Made by a program: the position numbers and the translations under genes. DNA of 64,000 nt, taken from NCBI GenBank assembly GCA_900552145.1, contig URYW01000003.1, positions 1 to 64,000 of the forward strand, read 5' to 3'. The notes below the pieces were generated by a model that was given only the letters and a program-made list of their open reading frames with translations, was not told where the DNA came from and did not search any database. The DNA is from an uncultured Collinsella sp. (GTDB lineage Bacteria; Actinomycetota; Coriobacteriia; Coriobacteriales; Coriobacteriaceae). Positions 36,959 to 46,114 of the stretch are shown piece after piece (positions within the stretch are counted from its first letter, which is position 1; every line of letters starts with the position of its first letter).

Positions 36959-37921
36959 TTAACCAAACCAATGTTCAACTTCGGCGCGCGTGGGAATCGA
37001 CTGTTGCGCGCCCAAGCGCGACACCGTCACCGCCGAGGCGCGTGCACCCGCCGCCATGCACTCAAAGAGCGGCAAGCCCTCTAAGCGAGCCGCGGCAAGC
37101 GCACCGATAAACGTATCGCCCGCGGCCGTCGTATCGACCAACGTGTTCGATAGTGCCGGCATGTGCAGCAGCTCACCGCCATCGCCGAGCGCAACCGAGC
37201 CGGCGCCGCCCAGCGTGATGACCGCAGCTCCGGCACCCTTGGCGAGCAGGGCATTGAGCGCCGCGGCGCAGCTCTCATCGTCCTTGGGCAGGATACCCGT
37301 CAGAACCTGGCACTCGGTCTCGTTGGGGCAGACCAAGTCGATCGCAGGCCAGGCCTCCGCAGGCAACTCACAGGCAGGCGCTGGATTAAAGATCGTATAG
37401 AACCCCAGCTCGTGAGCGCAAACAAGCGCCTCGGCAGTCGCTGCAAGGTCACATTCGCCCTGGGCGATAAAAACGCTGCCAGCCGCCGGAGCGAACTCGC
37501 ATGCATCGCCATCGAACTCATCGGCCACCAGGTGCCTCAGCACGCAGGCAACGTCCTCGCCCGCAAGCGCATGGTTAGCGCCCGGCGACAGCACGATGCG
37601 GTTGTCGCCCTCACAGCGAATGATGGTCGCCGTGCCCGTCTCCACGTCATCGCGAAGCGCCACAAACTCAACGCCCACGCCGGCATCCTGAAGCCCCGCC
37701 ACGAGCACATCGCCAAACGCATCGCGCCCGACCGCGCCAATCATGCACGTGCGCGCACCCATGCGCGCGGCGGCGACGGCCTGGTTAGCGCCCTTGCCAC
37801 CGGCGTTGGTGATAAAACCGCTGCCGCCGACGGTCTCACCCGCGCGCGGCATGCGCTCGCACGCCACCGAAAGGTCCATGTTCATGCTGCCGAACACCGC
37901 AACGATGCCGCGATCTGCCAT
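36959..37921 (-). CDS. rbsK: Ribokinase
   Basis: ~320-aa PfkB-family kinase. N-terminal VFGSMNMDLSVACERMPRAGETV, the GGKGANQAVAAARMGA signature, and the C-terminal VDTTAAGDTFIGALAAA with the catalytic Asp. I chose ATG 37921 with GAGGAGG 5 nt upstream; the longer frame at 37975 has no ribosome site. First gene of a two-gene operon with the nucleoside hydrolase, providing ribose-5-phosphate. Confidence 0.93.
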   Translation of the reverse strand: MADRGIVAVFGSMNMDLSVACERMPRAGETVGGSGFITNAGGKGANQAVAAARMGARTCMIGAVGRDAFGDVLVAGLQDAGVGVEFVALRDDVETGTATIIRCEGDNRIVLSPGANHALAGEDVACVLRHLVADEFDGDACEFAPAAGSVFIAQGECDLAATAEALVCAHELGFYTIFNPAPACELPAEAWPAIDLVCPNETECQVLTGILPKDDESCAAALNALLAKGAGAAVITLGGAGSVALGDGGELLHMPALSNTLVDTTAAGDTFIGALAAARLEGLPLFECMAAGARASAVTVSRLGAQQSIPTRAEVEHWFG

Positions 37922-38108
37922 GGAAACCTCCTCATCTGCGGGCCTTATGCCCACCGTCGGCCGTCGATCGTGCACTCTCGCACCCCCTATAACTTTAGTT
38001 CACTTTGATGTGGACGCGCGCTTGAGCTTGCGCCAGCAGCAAGCATTCACAGGAGCAGGCAGTTACAATGAAGGCGTGCTGATTATTCTCGTCATTGGAT
38101 GATGTTTT

Positions 38109-40325
38109 ATGGAACAACTCTCGCAATCGGGCTCGCGCGGTCGACGCCGCACGGGCAACGAGCCGGCGCCGCACAAACGTGTGAAGGGCGAACGCCGTGC
38201 CAACGAGCCGCGACGCACCGCGAGCCCCCATCGCGCTTCTGCTAACAACGCGGGCCGCGCCCACACTCCCGCCGCGGAGCAGACGCCCGCTCGCCCCAAG
38301 TCCCGCTACATCCCTGCGCTCGACGGTCTGCGTACGCTCGCCGTCGTCGCAGTGGTGCTCTATCACCTTAACCTCACGTGGGCTCAGGGCGGCCTGCTTG
38401 GCGTCACGATCTTCTTTGTGCTTTCGGGCTATCTGATCACGCGCTTGCTGCTCAACGAAGTCGCTAAGACCGGCCGCATCGACCTCAAGAGCTTCTGGAT
38501 TCGCCGCATCCGTCGCCTAGTCCCCGCCGTGGTAACGGTAGTGTTTGTAACCTGCGCGCTGTGCACTATCTTTAACCACGTGATGCTCACCAAGATGCGC
38601 CCCGACATCCTGCCGTCGCTGCTGTTCTTCAACAACTGGTGGCAGATTGCCCAAAACGTCTCGTACTTCAATGCTCTGGGCGACCCCTCGCCGCTCACGC
38701 ACTTTTGGTCGCTTGCCATCGAGGAACAGTTCTACCTGATTTGGCCGCCACTGCTGTTTGCCATGGTATCCATGCATGTGAGCAAACCCAACACGCGCCG
38801 CGTGGTTCTGGGCCTTGCCGCGGTATCTGCCCTCGCCATGATGGTGCTTTACAACCCTGCCGCCGACCCCAGCCGCGTGTACTACGGCACCGACACCCGT
38901 GTGTTCTCGCTGCTGCTGGGTGCCTGGATGGCCTTTATCCCCGATCGCGACCTGGCGCCGGTGCGCCTCGCTCGTCGTTTGGGGCTCAATCGCCTAGCTG
39001 GCGCCGCCAAGCACGGCAAGAACGCCGAGGGCAAGCCTGGCGAGAAGGCCGACGAAGCAGCCGAGACCGCACCGGCACAGCCGAGCGCCCTCGTGCGCTT
39101 TTGGTCCTCGCCCGCATCCATCGATGTGTTGGGCGTCGTGGGCCTGGTTGGCCTTGCCGCCATGGTCGCGCTCACCAACGGCTACACCGCCTTCCAGTAT
39201 CGCGGAGGCACGCTGTTATGCTCCGTCCTCACGCTCATGGTCATCGCGGCCTGCGTGCAGCCCCAGGGAATGGTTGCCCGCGCGCTGTCCGCCGAGCCAC
39301 TCGTGTGGGTTGGCAAGCGCTCGTACAGCATCTACCTGTGGCACTATCCGCTGCTGTTGCTCATGAACCCGGTCGCCAACATCAACGACACGCCCTGGTG
39401 GCAGTATATCTTGCAGGTACTTGTGGTGGTCGCCGTGGCCGAATGCTCATATCGCTTTATCGAGACGCCGTTTAGAAAGGGCGCCTTTGGGCGCACCGTG
39501 TCCGAGTTCCGCGACGGCACCACCACGCCCGCCAACTGGGCACGCGCGCACGTCCCTGTCTGCGCAGCCTGCGCTGTCGTGTTGGTCGTTGCACTGGGCG
39601 GCCTGATCTTTGTGCCCGAGACGTCTGCGCTGAGCGGCGAGGGCGCCGAAGTTCTGAACAAGGAAGCCAAAAACACCGCTCCCACCGACCAGCAGGCGGC
39701 CGACGACACCGACAAGGACAACGACGGCTTCCCCGATGGCTCCTACGATCTGCTTATGATCGGCGACTCCGTGTCGCTGCGTGCCGTAGACACCTTTGAC
39801 GGCGTGTTCCCGCACAGCCATATCGATGCCGAAAAGGGCCGCCAGTTTGATGCGGGCCGCACGACATTTGAGGGCTATATCCAGCAGAACCTTGCCGGCA
39901 AGATCGTGGTCTTTGCCCTGGGCACCAACGGCTTGGTAACCGACGACCAGATCGACGCCATCATGGCCGATGCGGGAGATAAGCGTATTGTGGTGTTTGT
40001 GAACACGCGCAGCCCGCAGCCGTGGGTTGGCTCTACCAACCAGGCCATCGCCAACGCCGCTACGCGCTACAAGAACGTACGCGTTATCGACTGGTACGGA
40101 TACAGTGCCAACCGCAACGACCTGTTCGATGGCGATGGCACGCACCTATCGACCACTGGCGTGACTGAGTACCTCAACTTGATCCACGATGCAGTCAAGA
40201 AGGACCTGCCCGTACACCCCGAGGATCACGTCAACGATCCGCAGCCAGCAGCCGTCAAGTCTGCCACCGACGCGCTCGTCAATGCGCTTGCCTTCAAGCC
40301 GCACAAGCTGGGCGCCGACAAGTAA
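38109..40325 (+). CDS. OatA-like acyltransferase with C-terminal SGNH domain
   Basis: 738 aa. A Lys/Arg-rich N-terminus (~60 aa) is followed by an acyltransferase-3 membrane domain: RYIPALDGLRTLAVVAVVLYHL and LTHFWSLAIEEQFYLIWP carry the conserved Arg and His, with ~10-11 helices and a C-terminal helix. An extracellular SGNH hydrolase domain follows, with DLLMIGDSVSLRAVD (block I), FALGTNG (III) and DGTHLSTTG (D-x-x-H, V). This is the layout of OatA, which O-acetylates peptidoglycan MurNAc. An acidic linker precedes the SGNH domain. Stands alone. Confidence 0.9.
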   Translation: MEQLSQSGSRGRRRTGNEPAPHKRVKGERRANEPRRTASPHRASANNAGRAHTPAAEQTPARPKSRYIPALDGLRTLAVVAVVLYHLNLTWAQGGLLGVTIFFVLSGYLITRLLLNEVAKTGRIDLKSFWIRRIRRLVPAVVTVVFVTCALCTIFNHVMLTKMRPDILPSLLFFNNWWQIAQNVSYFNALGDPSPLTHFWSLAIEEQFYLIWPPLLFAMVSMHVSKPNTRRVVLGLAAVSALAMMVLYNPAADPSRVYYGTDTRVFSLLLGAWMAFIPDRDLAPVRLARRLGLNRLAGAAKHGKNAEGKPGEKADEAAETAPAQPSALVRFWSSPASIDVLGVVGLVGLAAMVALTNGYTAFQYRGGTLLCSVLTLMVIAACVQPQGMVARALSAEPLVWVGKRSYSIYLWHYPLLLLMNPVANINDTPWWQYILQVLVVVAVAECSYRFIETPFRKGAFGRTVSEFRDGTTTPANWARAHVPVCAACAVVLVVALGGLIFVPETSALSGEGAEVLNKEAKNTAPTDQQAADDTDKDNDGFPDGSYDLLMIGDSVSLRAVDTFDGVFPHSHIDAEKGRQFDAGRTTFEGYIQQNLAGKIVVFALGTNGLVTDDQIDAIMADAGDKRIVVFVNTRSPQPWVGSTNQAIANAATRYKNVRVIDWYGYSANRNDLFDGDGTHLSTTGVTEYLNLIHDAVKKDLPVHPEDHVNDPQPAAVKSATDALVNALAFKPHKLGADK

Positions 40326-40386
40326 CCTGCAGCAAACAACCCAAAATCACTCTATTCGAGCCGGCCCCAAGAGGTCGTGGGCAAAA

Positions 40387-40417
40387 AACAGGCCGCAGTC
40401 CATCGCTGCGGCCTGTT
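40387..40417 (+). terminator. Bidirectional terminator between the acyltransferase and transporter genes
   Basis: Arms AACAGGCCGCAG and CTGCGGCCTGTT with a 7-nt loop. Preceded by AAAAAA and followed by CGGAAG, so it works best on the minus strand for the transporter operon. Confidence 0.8.
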
Positions 40418-40435
40418 CGGAAGCAAAAGTGGGCG

Positions 40436-41698
40436 TTAAGCGCTGTAGCCCATCGCTTGCAGCACAAACATGACGACTGTCAGCACCGTAATCACGGCGA
40501 TAGTCGCCCAAGTGAGCACGTTCCACACACGGCCGTTGCGGTTGGCACCCATGATGTGACGGTCGGCGGCGATAACCACCTGGAACACCAGAACCACGGG
40601 CAGCAGCACGCCATTGATGACCTGCGAGGTCATCATAATCTGGAACAGATCGACGCCGGGCATAAGCACCAGCACGGCAGAGATACCGATGATGGCCGTA
40701 ATGATGCCGCGGTAAACCGGGGCCTCGTCCCAGCTGCGGTCGGCACCGCGCTCCCAGCCAAATGCCTCGCAGATAGCGCTCGACGTAACGCCCGGCAGCA
40801 CGCAGGCAGCCAAGAAGCTCGCCGCGACCAGGCCCGAGGCAAACAACACCGTGGACCACTGACCCGCAATAGGCTCCAGCGCGCGGGCAGCATCGGCGGC
40901 ATCGCTAATCTGAATACCCGCCGGGAACAACACCGTACCGGTCGTGATGATAATAAAGCCGGCAATGATATCGGCGGCAAGCGAGCCGCTCACAGTATCG
41001 ATGCGCTGCAGCACGATATCGTCCTCGCCCGCGTTCTTATCGACCACGTTGTTCTGCGCCAAGAAAATCATCCACGGCGCGATGGTGGTACCGATCGTTG
41101 CGACCACGAGCGACACGTAGCTGGGGTCATTTTGAATGTTAGGCACGACCAGGTCGACCGCGACCTCACCCCAGTTGGGGCCAGCCATGAACGCGGCGAC
41201 AATATAGGTCACGAACACGCAGCTCACCAGCAGCAGAATCTTCTCGATGCGCTGGAAACTACCCGACATGGTAAGCATCCACACCAGCAGCGCCACCAAC
41301 GGCACCGAGATGCTCGCCGGCACGCCAAAGAGGGCAAGGCCGCTCGCAATACCCGCAAACTCCGAAATGGTCACGGCTGTGTTGGCGATCAACAGCGCCG
41401 CCATAGCAAGTACACTCTTGCGCACGCCAAAGCGCTCGCGAATGAGCGATGCCAGGCCCTTGCCCGTGACGCAGCCGCATCGTGCCGCGGTCTCCTGCGT
41501 CACGATGAGCAGCACAGTCATGACGGGAAGCATCCAGAGCATCTTGTAACCATAGCTGGCGCCCGCGCTGGAATACGTTGCAATGCCGCCGGCGTCATTG
41601 CCCGAAAGCGCCGCCAGCAGACCGGGACCCATAGCGCCAAAGATGGCCGCGATGGTCAACTTTTGCTTGGTGCCCGACTTTTGCTTGGTATTTTGCAC
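40436..41698 (-). CDS. NRAMP-related divalent metal transporter (NRMT type)
   Basis: ~420 aa with eleven or so membrane helices. TM1 reads GPGLLAALSGNDAGGIAT, where canonical NRAMPs have D-P-G-N, and TM6 reads IGTTIAPWMIFLAQ, where they have M-P-H. So the metal-binding Asp is kept, but the Asn becomes Gly and the Met becomes Ala. As I recall, these are the changes described for NRAMP-related magnesium transporters from Eggerthella lenta. Start GTG 41698 with AGGTGG upstream, 8 nt after the MgtE-like stop. Mg2+/Mn2+ import is the likely role. Confidence 0.8.
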   Translation of the reverse strand: MQNTKQKSGTKQKLTIAAIFGAMGPGLLAALSGNDAGGIATYSSAGASYGYKMLWMLPVMTVLLIVTQETAARCGCVTGKGLASLIRERFGVRKSVLAMAALLIANTAVTISEFAGIASGLALFGVPASISVPLVALLVWMLTMSGSFQRIEKILLLVSCVFVTYIVAAFMAGPNWGEVAVDLVVPNIQNDPSYVSLVVATIGTTIAPWMIFLAQNNVVDKNAGEDDIVLQRIDTVSGSLAADIIAGFIIITTGTVLFPAGIQISDAADAARALEPIAGQWSTVLFASGLVAASFLAACVLPGVTSSAICEAFGWERGADRSWDEAPVYRGIITAIIGISAVLVLMPGVDLFQIMMTSQVINGVLLPVVLVFQVVIAADRHIMGANRNGRVWNVLTWATIAVITVLTVVMFVLQAMGYSA

Positions 41699-41706
41699 GC
41701 GACCAC

Positions 41707-43551
41707 CTAACCCATGACCGACATGGTGAGCAGCACCGCAGCGGCGCAGTACGCTACGCACGAGATCATGACGGCAATAACGTTCATGGCGGTGCCCGAC
41801 GTGTTAAGGTCATGCTCGTCACGCCAGAACAGCACCATCAGGTAAATCACGGCGCTCATGTTGCCAACCAGGCAAATGATGGCAGCGATATTAAAGCAGC
41901 CGGTAAAGAGCTGCTCCTCAAACATGGGCGCATCGGGGAACGCGGCGGTGCGCACCAGCTGCGCGCACAGGTAGGTCACGAGCGAAAGGATCAGGCCCAT
42001 ACCCGTGCTCTGGAAGAAGAATCCCAGGTACGGTTTGGGCTCGTCGTCGTGGCCGTCGTACTCGAGGAAGTAGTTCTTGACGAACGACACCATGCGCGAG
42101 GCCGCCAGCAGCACGAGCGGCATGGCGCACATGGGGAACACCACCAGATGCGCGGAGCCGAGCGCCGTTCCCAGCACGGTCGCCATGATGCACGACGCGA
42201 TGCCCCATACAACAACCCAGTACTGGCGATGCACGAACCAGCTGAGCACGTTCGTCGAGTCGTCCGACGCGCTATCGCCCGAGCCGACACCGGCGATCTG
42301 CAGGTCCTCCTGATGCTCCTCGGCGATAACGTCCATGGCGTCGTCGAAGGTCACGATACCCAGGATATGACGGTTCTCGTCGCAGACAGGGATGGCAACC
42401 AGGTCGTACTTGGTCATCTCGTCCGTCACGTCTTCCTGGTCCTCGTCGGGCGACACATAGACCAGGTCGCGATAGGCCAGCTGACCCAGCGTGGCGTCGC
42501 GGTCGGCTACGATCAGCGTGCGCAGCGAAAGCACGCCGGTCAGCATGCCGCTCGGATCCTCGGTATAGACGTAGTAAACGCTCTCGAAGTCCTCGTCGAG
42601 CTCGCGAATCGCCTCGATGGCATCGCCGACCGTTGCCGTGGCGGGCAGGGAGACAAACTCCGAGGTCATGATGCGGCCGGCGGTGTTGTCCTCATACCCC
42701 AGCAGGTTACGAATCGCCTTCTCCTCCTTGACGCCCATCAGGCGCAGGAGCTTCTCGGCCTTCTCGTAATCGAGCTCGTCGATCAGGTCAGCTGCATCGT
42801 CCGGGTCCATCATGGCCAGCATCGACGATGCGTCCGTGTCGGACAGGCCCTCGAGCATCTCGGTCATAAGCTCGTCGTCATCGAACTCCGAGATGGCCTC
42901 GGCGGCCTGGGCAGTATCGAGCTGCGCAAACACCTGCGCGCGTAGGCGCGGGTCGAGCTGCTCGATAATGTCGGCGATGTCGGCAGGGTGCAGCTCGCCG
43001 AGCGTCTTGTGCGACACCGAGAGTTGAATGTTCTTGGTCGAGCGGTCGAGCAGGTCCATGTAGGACCAAGCGATGATGTCCTCACTGAGCGGCTTGCCTA
43101 GGTGCTTCATAAAGCCTTCGACGATATGCTCGAGCGCGGGGCTGATGGCGCGTAGCAGACCGCGGGCACCGACCTCGGCACCCAGCAGGCGCAGCTGGTT
43201 TTCGCCCGACATGGAAAACTTGATGTCGTTTACGCGCACGACCTTCATGCCCTGCGTGTCGACAATCTGTTTGTTGAGCACGTCGCGGGCAAGCAAGAGT
43301 TCGGTCGGCTGCAGGTACGAAAAACGGATTTCGGTGGCCGACGTCTTAAGGTGTACACCCGTCTCGTCGATACGGTCGACCCATTTGCGCCAGCTGATCA
43401 TAAACGGCGTCTTGCCGGGTCCGCGAAACGCGAGCGACGTCACGTGCGGAAAAACTTCGCCGGTAGCAATACCAAAATCGTTCACCACGCCGAGCTTTTC
43501 GCCGTCGACGTCCAAGACCGGCAATTTGAGCATCTCACTCAGATAATTCAA
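41707..43551 (-). CDS. PRC-barrel/MgtE-N/CBS protein with C-terminal membrane domain (MgtE-like)
   Basis: 614 aa. Order: PRC-barrel-like domain (residues ~1-75), an MgtE N-terminal helical domain with superhelical repeats (HPADIADIIEQLDPRLRAQVFAQLD...DDDELMTEMLEGL), two CBS domains (LPATATVGDAIEAIREL; LVYVSPDEDQEDVTDEM), then ~4-5 membrane helices. MgtE-N and CBS sense intracellular Mg2+. Start is TTG 43551 with GGAG 5 nt upstream. Paired with the NRAMP-related transporter, it may act as transporter or as its regulator. I do not see a certain MgtE pore signature. Confidence 0.8.
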   Translation of the reverse strand: MNYLSEMLKLPVLDVDGEKLGVVNDFGIATGEVFPHVTSLAFRGPGKTPFMISWRKWVDRIDETGVHLKTSATEIRFSYLQPTELLLARDVLNKQIVDTQGMKVVRVNDIKFSMSGENQLRLLGAEVGARGLLRAISPALEHIVEGFMKHLGKPLSEDIIAWSYMDLLDRSTKNIQLSVSHKTLGELHPADIADIIEQLDPRLRAQVFAQLDTAQAAEAISEFDDDELMTEMLEGLSDTDASSMLAMMDPDDAADLIDELDYEKAEKLLRLMGVKEEKAIRNLLGYEDNTAGRIMTSEFVSLPATATVGDAIEAIRELDEDFESVYYVYTEDPSGMLTGVLSLRTLIVADRDATLGQLAYRDLVYVSPDEDQEDVTDEMTKYDLVAIPVCDENRHILGIVTFDDAMDVIAEEHQEDLQIAGVGSGDSASDDSTNVLSWFVHRQYWVVVWGIASCIMATVLGTALGSAHLVVFPMCAMPLVLLAASRMVSFVKNYFLEYDGHDDEPKPYLGFFFQSTGMGLILSLVTYLCAQLVRTAAFPDAPMFEEQLFTGCFNIAAIICLVGNMSAVIYLMVLFWRDEHDLNTSGTAMNVIAVMISCVAYCAAAVLLTMSVMG

Positions 43552-43657
43552 TGGTGCTCCCCATCATTATTCCTCCGAACGCGGCCGCATATGCGACGTC
43601 CGGGGGCTTCTGGATATGTATACGCATGCGCGGGCGGCACGCCGCTCGACGCTTACA

Positions 43658-43746
43658 CCCCGTGCATGCGCAAAAAGCACCTGCATGGGGTCATCGACTG
43701 TATGGTCGAGGTTTGGATTTCACCTGTAACCTTTCTCTTGACCCTC
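43658..43746 (-). promoter_or_regulatory. Structured 5' leader of the MgtE-like/NRMT operon, candidate riboswitch
   Basis: Minus strand, 110-190 nt upstream of the TTG start. Seen pairs: P1 GGGTCA/TGACCC (43739-43745 with 43687-43693), P2 AGGTT/AACCT closing a loop with GGTGAAATCC (43709-43732), and P3 CGAC/GTCG (43695-43708): a three-way junction. A competing GC-rich hairpin (43658-43690) uses the same CCCC as P1, so the two are mutually exclusive. A TATAGT lies upstream at 43760-43765. It does not clearly match the M-box. The rest of 43552-43879 holds a GTATACGCATGCG palindromic region and one GGGGACGTTCTTAAATG repeat at 43850-43870. Confidence 0.4.
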
Positions 43747-43879
43747 ATTAACCGCAGTAACTATAGCATCAGCATCGCCCTGCGGCATCGAATTTATGCG
43801 CTGCACATTGCAGGCATACCAAACGCTGGCGTATCCGTGACATAGCCATTGGGGACGTTCTTAAATGACTACCCAATGA

Positions 43880-45286
43880 CTACTCTGTGGTGTCGTCGTC
43901 CTCGACAAGTTGGGGGAACACGGCGTCCTTGGGCATGGTGACCTTCGTCAGCGAGGTGAACTTTTTGCTCAGCGACGTGTCCGTCTTGACCAGGTCGCTG
44001 AGCGTCACGATCTTGTAGCCGTCGGCAATGAGGCCGTCGATAATCTGCGGCAGCGCCTCGAGCGTCTGCTCGGCGCATTCGTCTCTGTCGGTGAGCAGCA
44101 CGATATTGCCCGGCGTCACCGAATCGAGCACCGTCGAGACCTGCTCGTCGGCACCGTTGAGCAGCCAGTCGCCCGAGTCAATATTCCACGAGACCACGGC
44201 GGAGACCAGATCCATCGCATCAATCCAGTTTTGCTCGTCAAAGGCAGCGTAGGGAGCACGCAGCAGCATCGTCTTCACGCCAGTCGCCGACTTAATCGCA
44301 TCGGTGCCTTTCGTGATCTGTTCGCGTACCGCCTCACGGTCCTGACCCTTGAGAGAATCGTCGCTGTAGCCGTTGGATCCGATCTCGCACCCGGCATCGA
44401 CAATCGCCTTGGCCGTGGCAGGCGAGGCCTCGGCCGCATCGCCCGAAAGGAAGAACGTCGCGGTGACGCCCTTTTCCTTGAGCACCTGCAAGATCTGTTT
44501 GGTAGCGCCGCTCGGACCCTCGTCAAACGTCAGCGCCACGTACTTTTTGTTGCCCTTGGGCGCCACGCTGACGCACGCAACAACGCAATCGGTGGCGGGC
44601 ACAACCTCGCCGCGGTCTTGCGTCTTGCCCGACTGCTCACCAACCCACACCTCGGAGCGGCCCTGGACACCCCATGTCTGCACATACTCGATAGCGCCCG
44701 TGCCCTCGACCTTAAGCTTGGGCTCGATAACCGTAGCCTGAACCTCGTGCTTCTCGTAGGTGTTACGGCCATCCTTGACCGTCACCTTCTCGCCGCCCTC
44801 AAGTTCGCGGCTATCCCATTTGCCCTGTTTCACGCGCTTGCCGTCGACCTTCACCGACAGCTTTTCGCCCCCATGGCGCTTGAGCACGCTGTCATCGACG
44901 GCCAACAGGTCGCCTGCGTCGTAGGTATCGGTCAGCTCCTGATCGTCGATGAGATTTTGCAGCGTAGAGCCGACGCGCACCGCAGTCTCCTGGCCGTTGA
45001 GGACGACATCCACGCTGCGATTGACGTAGCCCACAACGGCAGCGATAAACAGTACGAGCGCGCAACCCACGGCGATGAGCGCATAGGGCAGGCGAGACGA
45101 ACGACGGGGCGTGCGGCTGTTGCCGATGCGAGCGCTGCGATCGCTAAACCCACGGCTATGGTTGAGGTACATCGCGCCGGGCTTACGGCGACGCTTGCGC
45201 TGGCCGCTGGGCAGCTGCCCCAGGTCGCGGCGCGCCGTCGGACGCGCACCCGAGCGCCCGTTTAAGTTGGATCCGTTTTGGCGCAT
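43880..45286 (-). CDS. NodB-like polysaccharide deacetylase homologue with degenerate metal site
   Basis: 468 aa. Basic cytoplasmic N-terminus (~65 aa), one membrane anchor (LPYALIAVGCALVLFIAAVVG), an extracellular spacer with a G5/SH3-like part, then a NodB (CE4) domain at ~245-430. Motif 1 is TFDEGPS (usually TFDDGP), motif 2 is GSNGYSDDSL (usually GNHTYSHPxL, so both metal His are missing), motif 3 LRAPYAAFD is kept, motif 4 SWNIDSGDW is kept, and motif 5 is IVLLTDRDE (His of LLHD lost). It is therefore probably not an active metal-dependent deacetylase. Confidence 0.82.
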   Translation of the reverse strand: MRQNGSNLNGRSGARPTARRDLGQLPSGQRKRRRKPGAMYLNHSRGFSDRSARIGNSRTPRRSSRLPYALIAVGCALVLFIAAVVGYVNRSVDVVLNGQETAVRVGSTLQNLIDDQELTDTYDAGDLLAVDDSVLKRHGGEKLSVKVDGKRVKQGKWDSRELEGGEKVTVKDGRNTYEKHEVQATVIEPKLKVEGTGAIEYVQTWGVQGRSEVWVGEQSGKTQDRGEVVPATDCVVACVSVAPKGNKKYVALTFDEGPSGATKQILQVLKEKGVTATFFLSGDAAEASPATAKAIVDAGCEIGSNGYSDDSLKGQDREAVREQITKGTDAIKSATGVKTMLLRAPYAAFDEQNWIDAMDLVSAVVSWNIDSGDWLLNGADEQVSTVLDSVTPGNIVLLTDRDECAEQTLEALPQIIDGLIADGYKIVTLSDLVKTDTSLSKKFTSLTKVTMPKDAVFPQLVEDDDTTE

Positions 45287-45307
45287 GTGCCCTCCCCCAT
45301 AAACGCA

Positions 45308-45337
45308 GCAAGCCGGAGCAATAGGTCTCCGGCTTGC
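45308..45337 (-). terminator. Terminator after the PRC-barrel gene
   Basis: Perfect arms GCAAGCCGGA and TCCGGCTTGC with a 10-nt loop, ~20 bp after the PRC-barrel stop, between it and the NodB-like gene. Confidence 0.7.
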
Positions 45338-45358
45338 CTCCCATCATTTGGTACGTCG

Positions 45359-46114
45359 CTATTTGCTAGCTTTTGACGAGCCCCCGCTCGCCTTTTGATA
45401 TTCGTCCTTAAAGGCCTTGAACATGCCGCGCGTCTTGCCGAGCTGCTTGCCCAGTGCGCGACTGCCCTTGTCCACGGCAACCGATCCCTTGTCGTCGAGC
45501 ACCTTGGCGCCCTTTTTGACCTTATCGCCCACCACGACGCTGGCCTCGGCGGCCTTGGCAGCCGCACCGCCCGAATACCCGAGCGACTTGACCTCGTCTG
45601 AGACGACCATCGCGCCGTTCTCGTAGCCACGCAGCATCGTCGGCGGCACCTGCGTGTCACCAACCAAAACACTCGAAGCAGCACCGGCGGTCACATAGAA
45701 TGCCTGCACGATGCCCGAGCGTGGCTTGAACTCAACGTCCGAGCAATAGCCCACGACGTCGCCCGATTCCGTGCGCACGTCCATACCGACCCAGATGATG
45801 CAATCGTCCAGGTTGATGTCGAGGCGCTTGGCGGCGGCGGCATCATACGTGCCTTTGACGTCATCGACCGCAATGGCGCCCTCGTAGACGCCAATGGCGT
45901 CGAGCGCTACGAATCGGTCGGGGCGCTCGATCATGCCCGCGATATCGGACTGGCGGACCATAAAGCCGACCACGCGCGTACCGCCCGGGGTAAAGACCGG
46001 AAAGTGAATCTTTCCGAGCTTTTTAGGGCTGCGCGGCGTGCCGTCCTTTTTGGTGCGCTTGTCCTCGGTAGGCTTGCGATAGATCTTGGCGCCGACAAAA
46101 TCCCCAGCGCGCAT
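45359..46114 (-). CDS. PRC-barrel domain protein
   Basis: 251 aa, soluble. Two PRC-barrel-like units (DFVGAKIYR...FPVFTPGGTRVVGFMV at ~3-60 and ...GMDVRTESGDVVGYCSDVEFKPRSGIVQAF at ~105-145). A Lys/Ala/Ser-rich C-terminal tail follows. ATG 46114 overlaps the YtxH stop by 1 nt (TAATG), so the two are co-translated. Function unknown; PRC barrels bind RNA or membrane-associated partners in other families. Confidence 0.75.
   Translation of the reverse strand: MRAGDFVGAKIYRKPTEDKRTKKDGTPRSPKKLGKIHFPVFTPGGTRVVGFMVRQSDIAGMIERPDRFVALDAIGVYEGAIAVDDVKGTYDAAAAKRLDINLDDCIIWVGMDVRTESGDVVGYCSDVEFKPRSGIVQAFYVTAGAASSVLVGDTQVPPTMLRGYENGAMVVSDEVKSLGYSGGAAAKAAEASVVVGDKVKKGAKVLDDKGSVAVDKGSRALGKQLGKTRGMFKAFKDEYQKASGGSSKASK

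Noticed and set aside
41707..43551. Calling the MgtE-like gene a certain Mg2+ channel mgtE
   Set aside because: The C-terminal membrane part lacks a pore signature I can identify, and a PRC-barrel precedes the MgtE-N domain.
43552..43770. M-box magnesium riboswitch in the MgtE-like leader
   Set aside because: The invariant M-box segments cannot be lined up by eye; I list it only as an unclassified structured leader.
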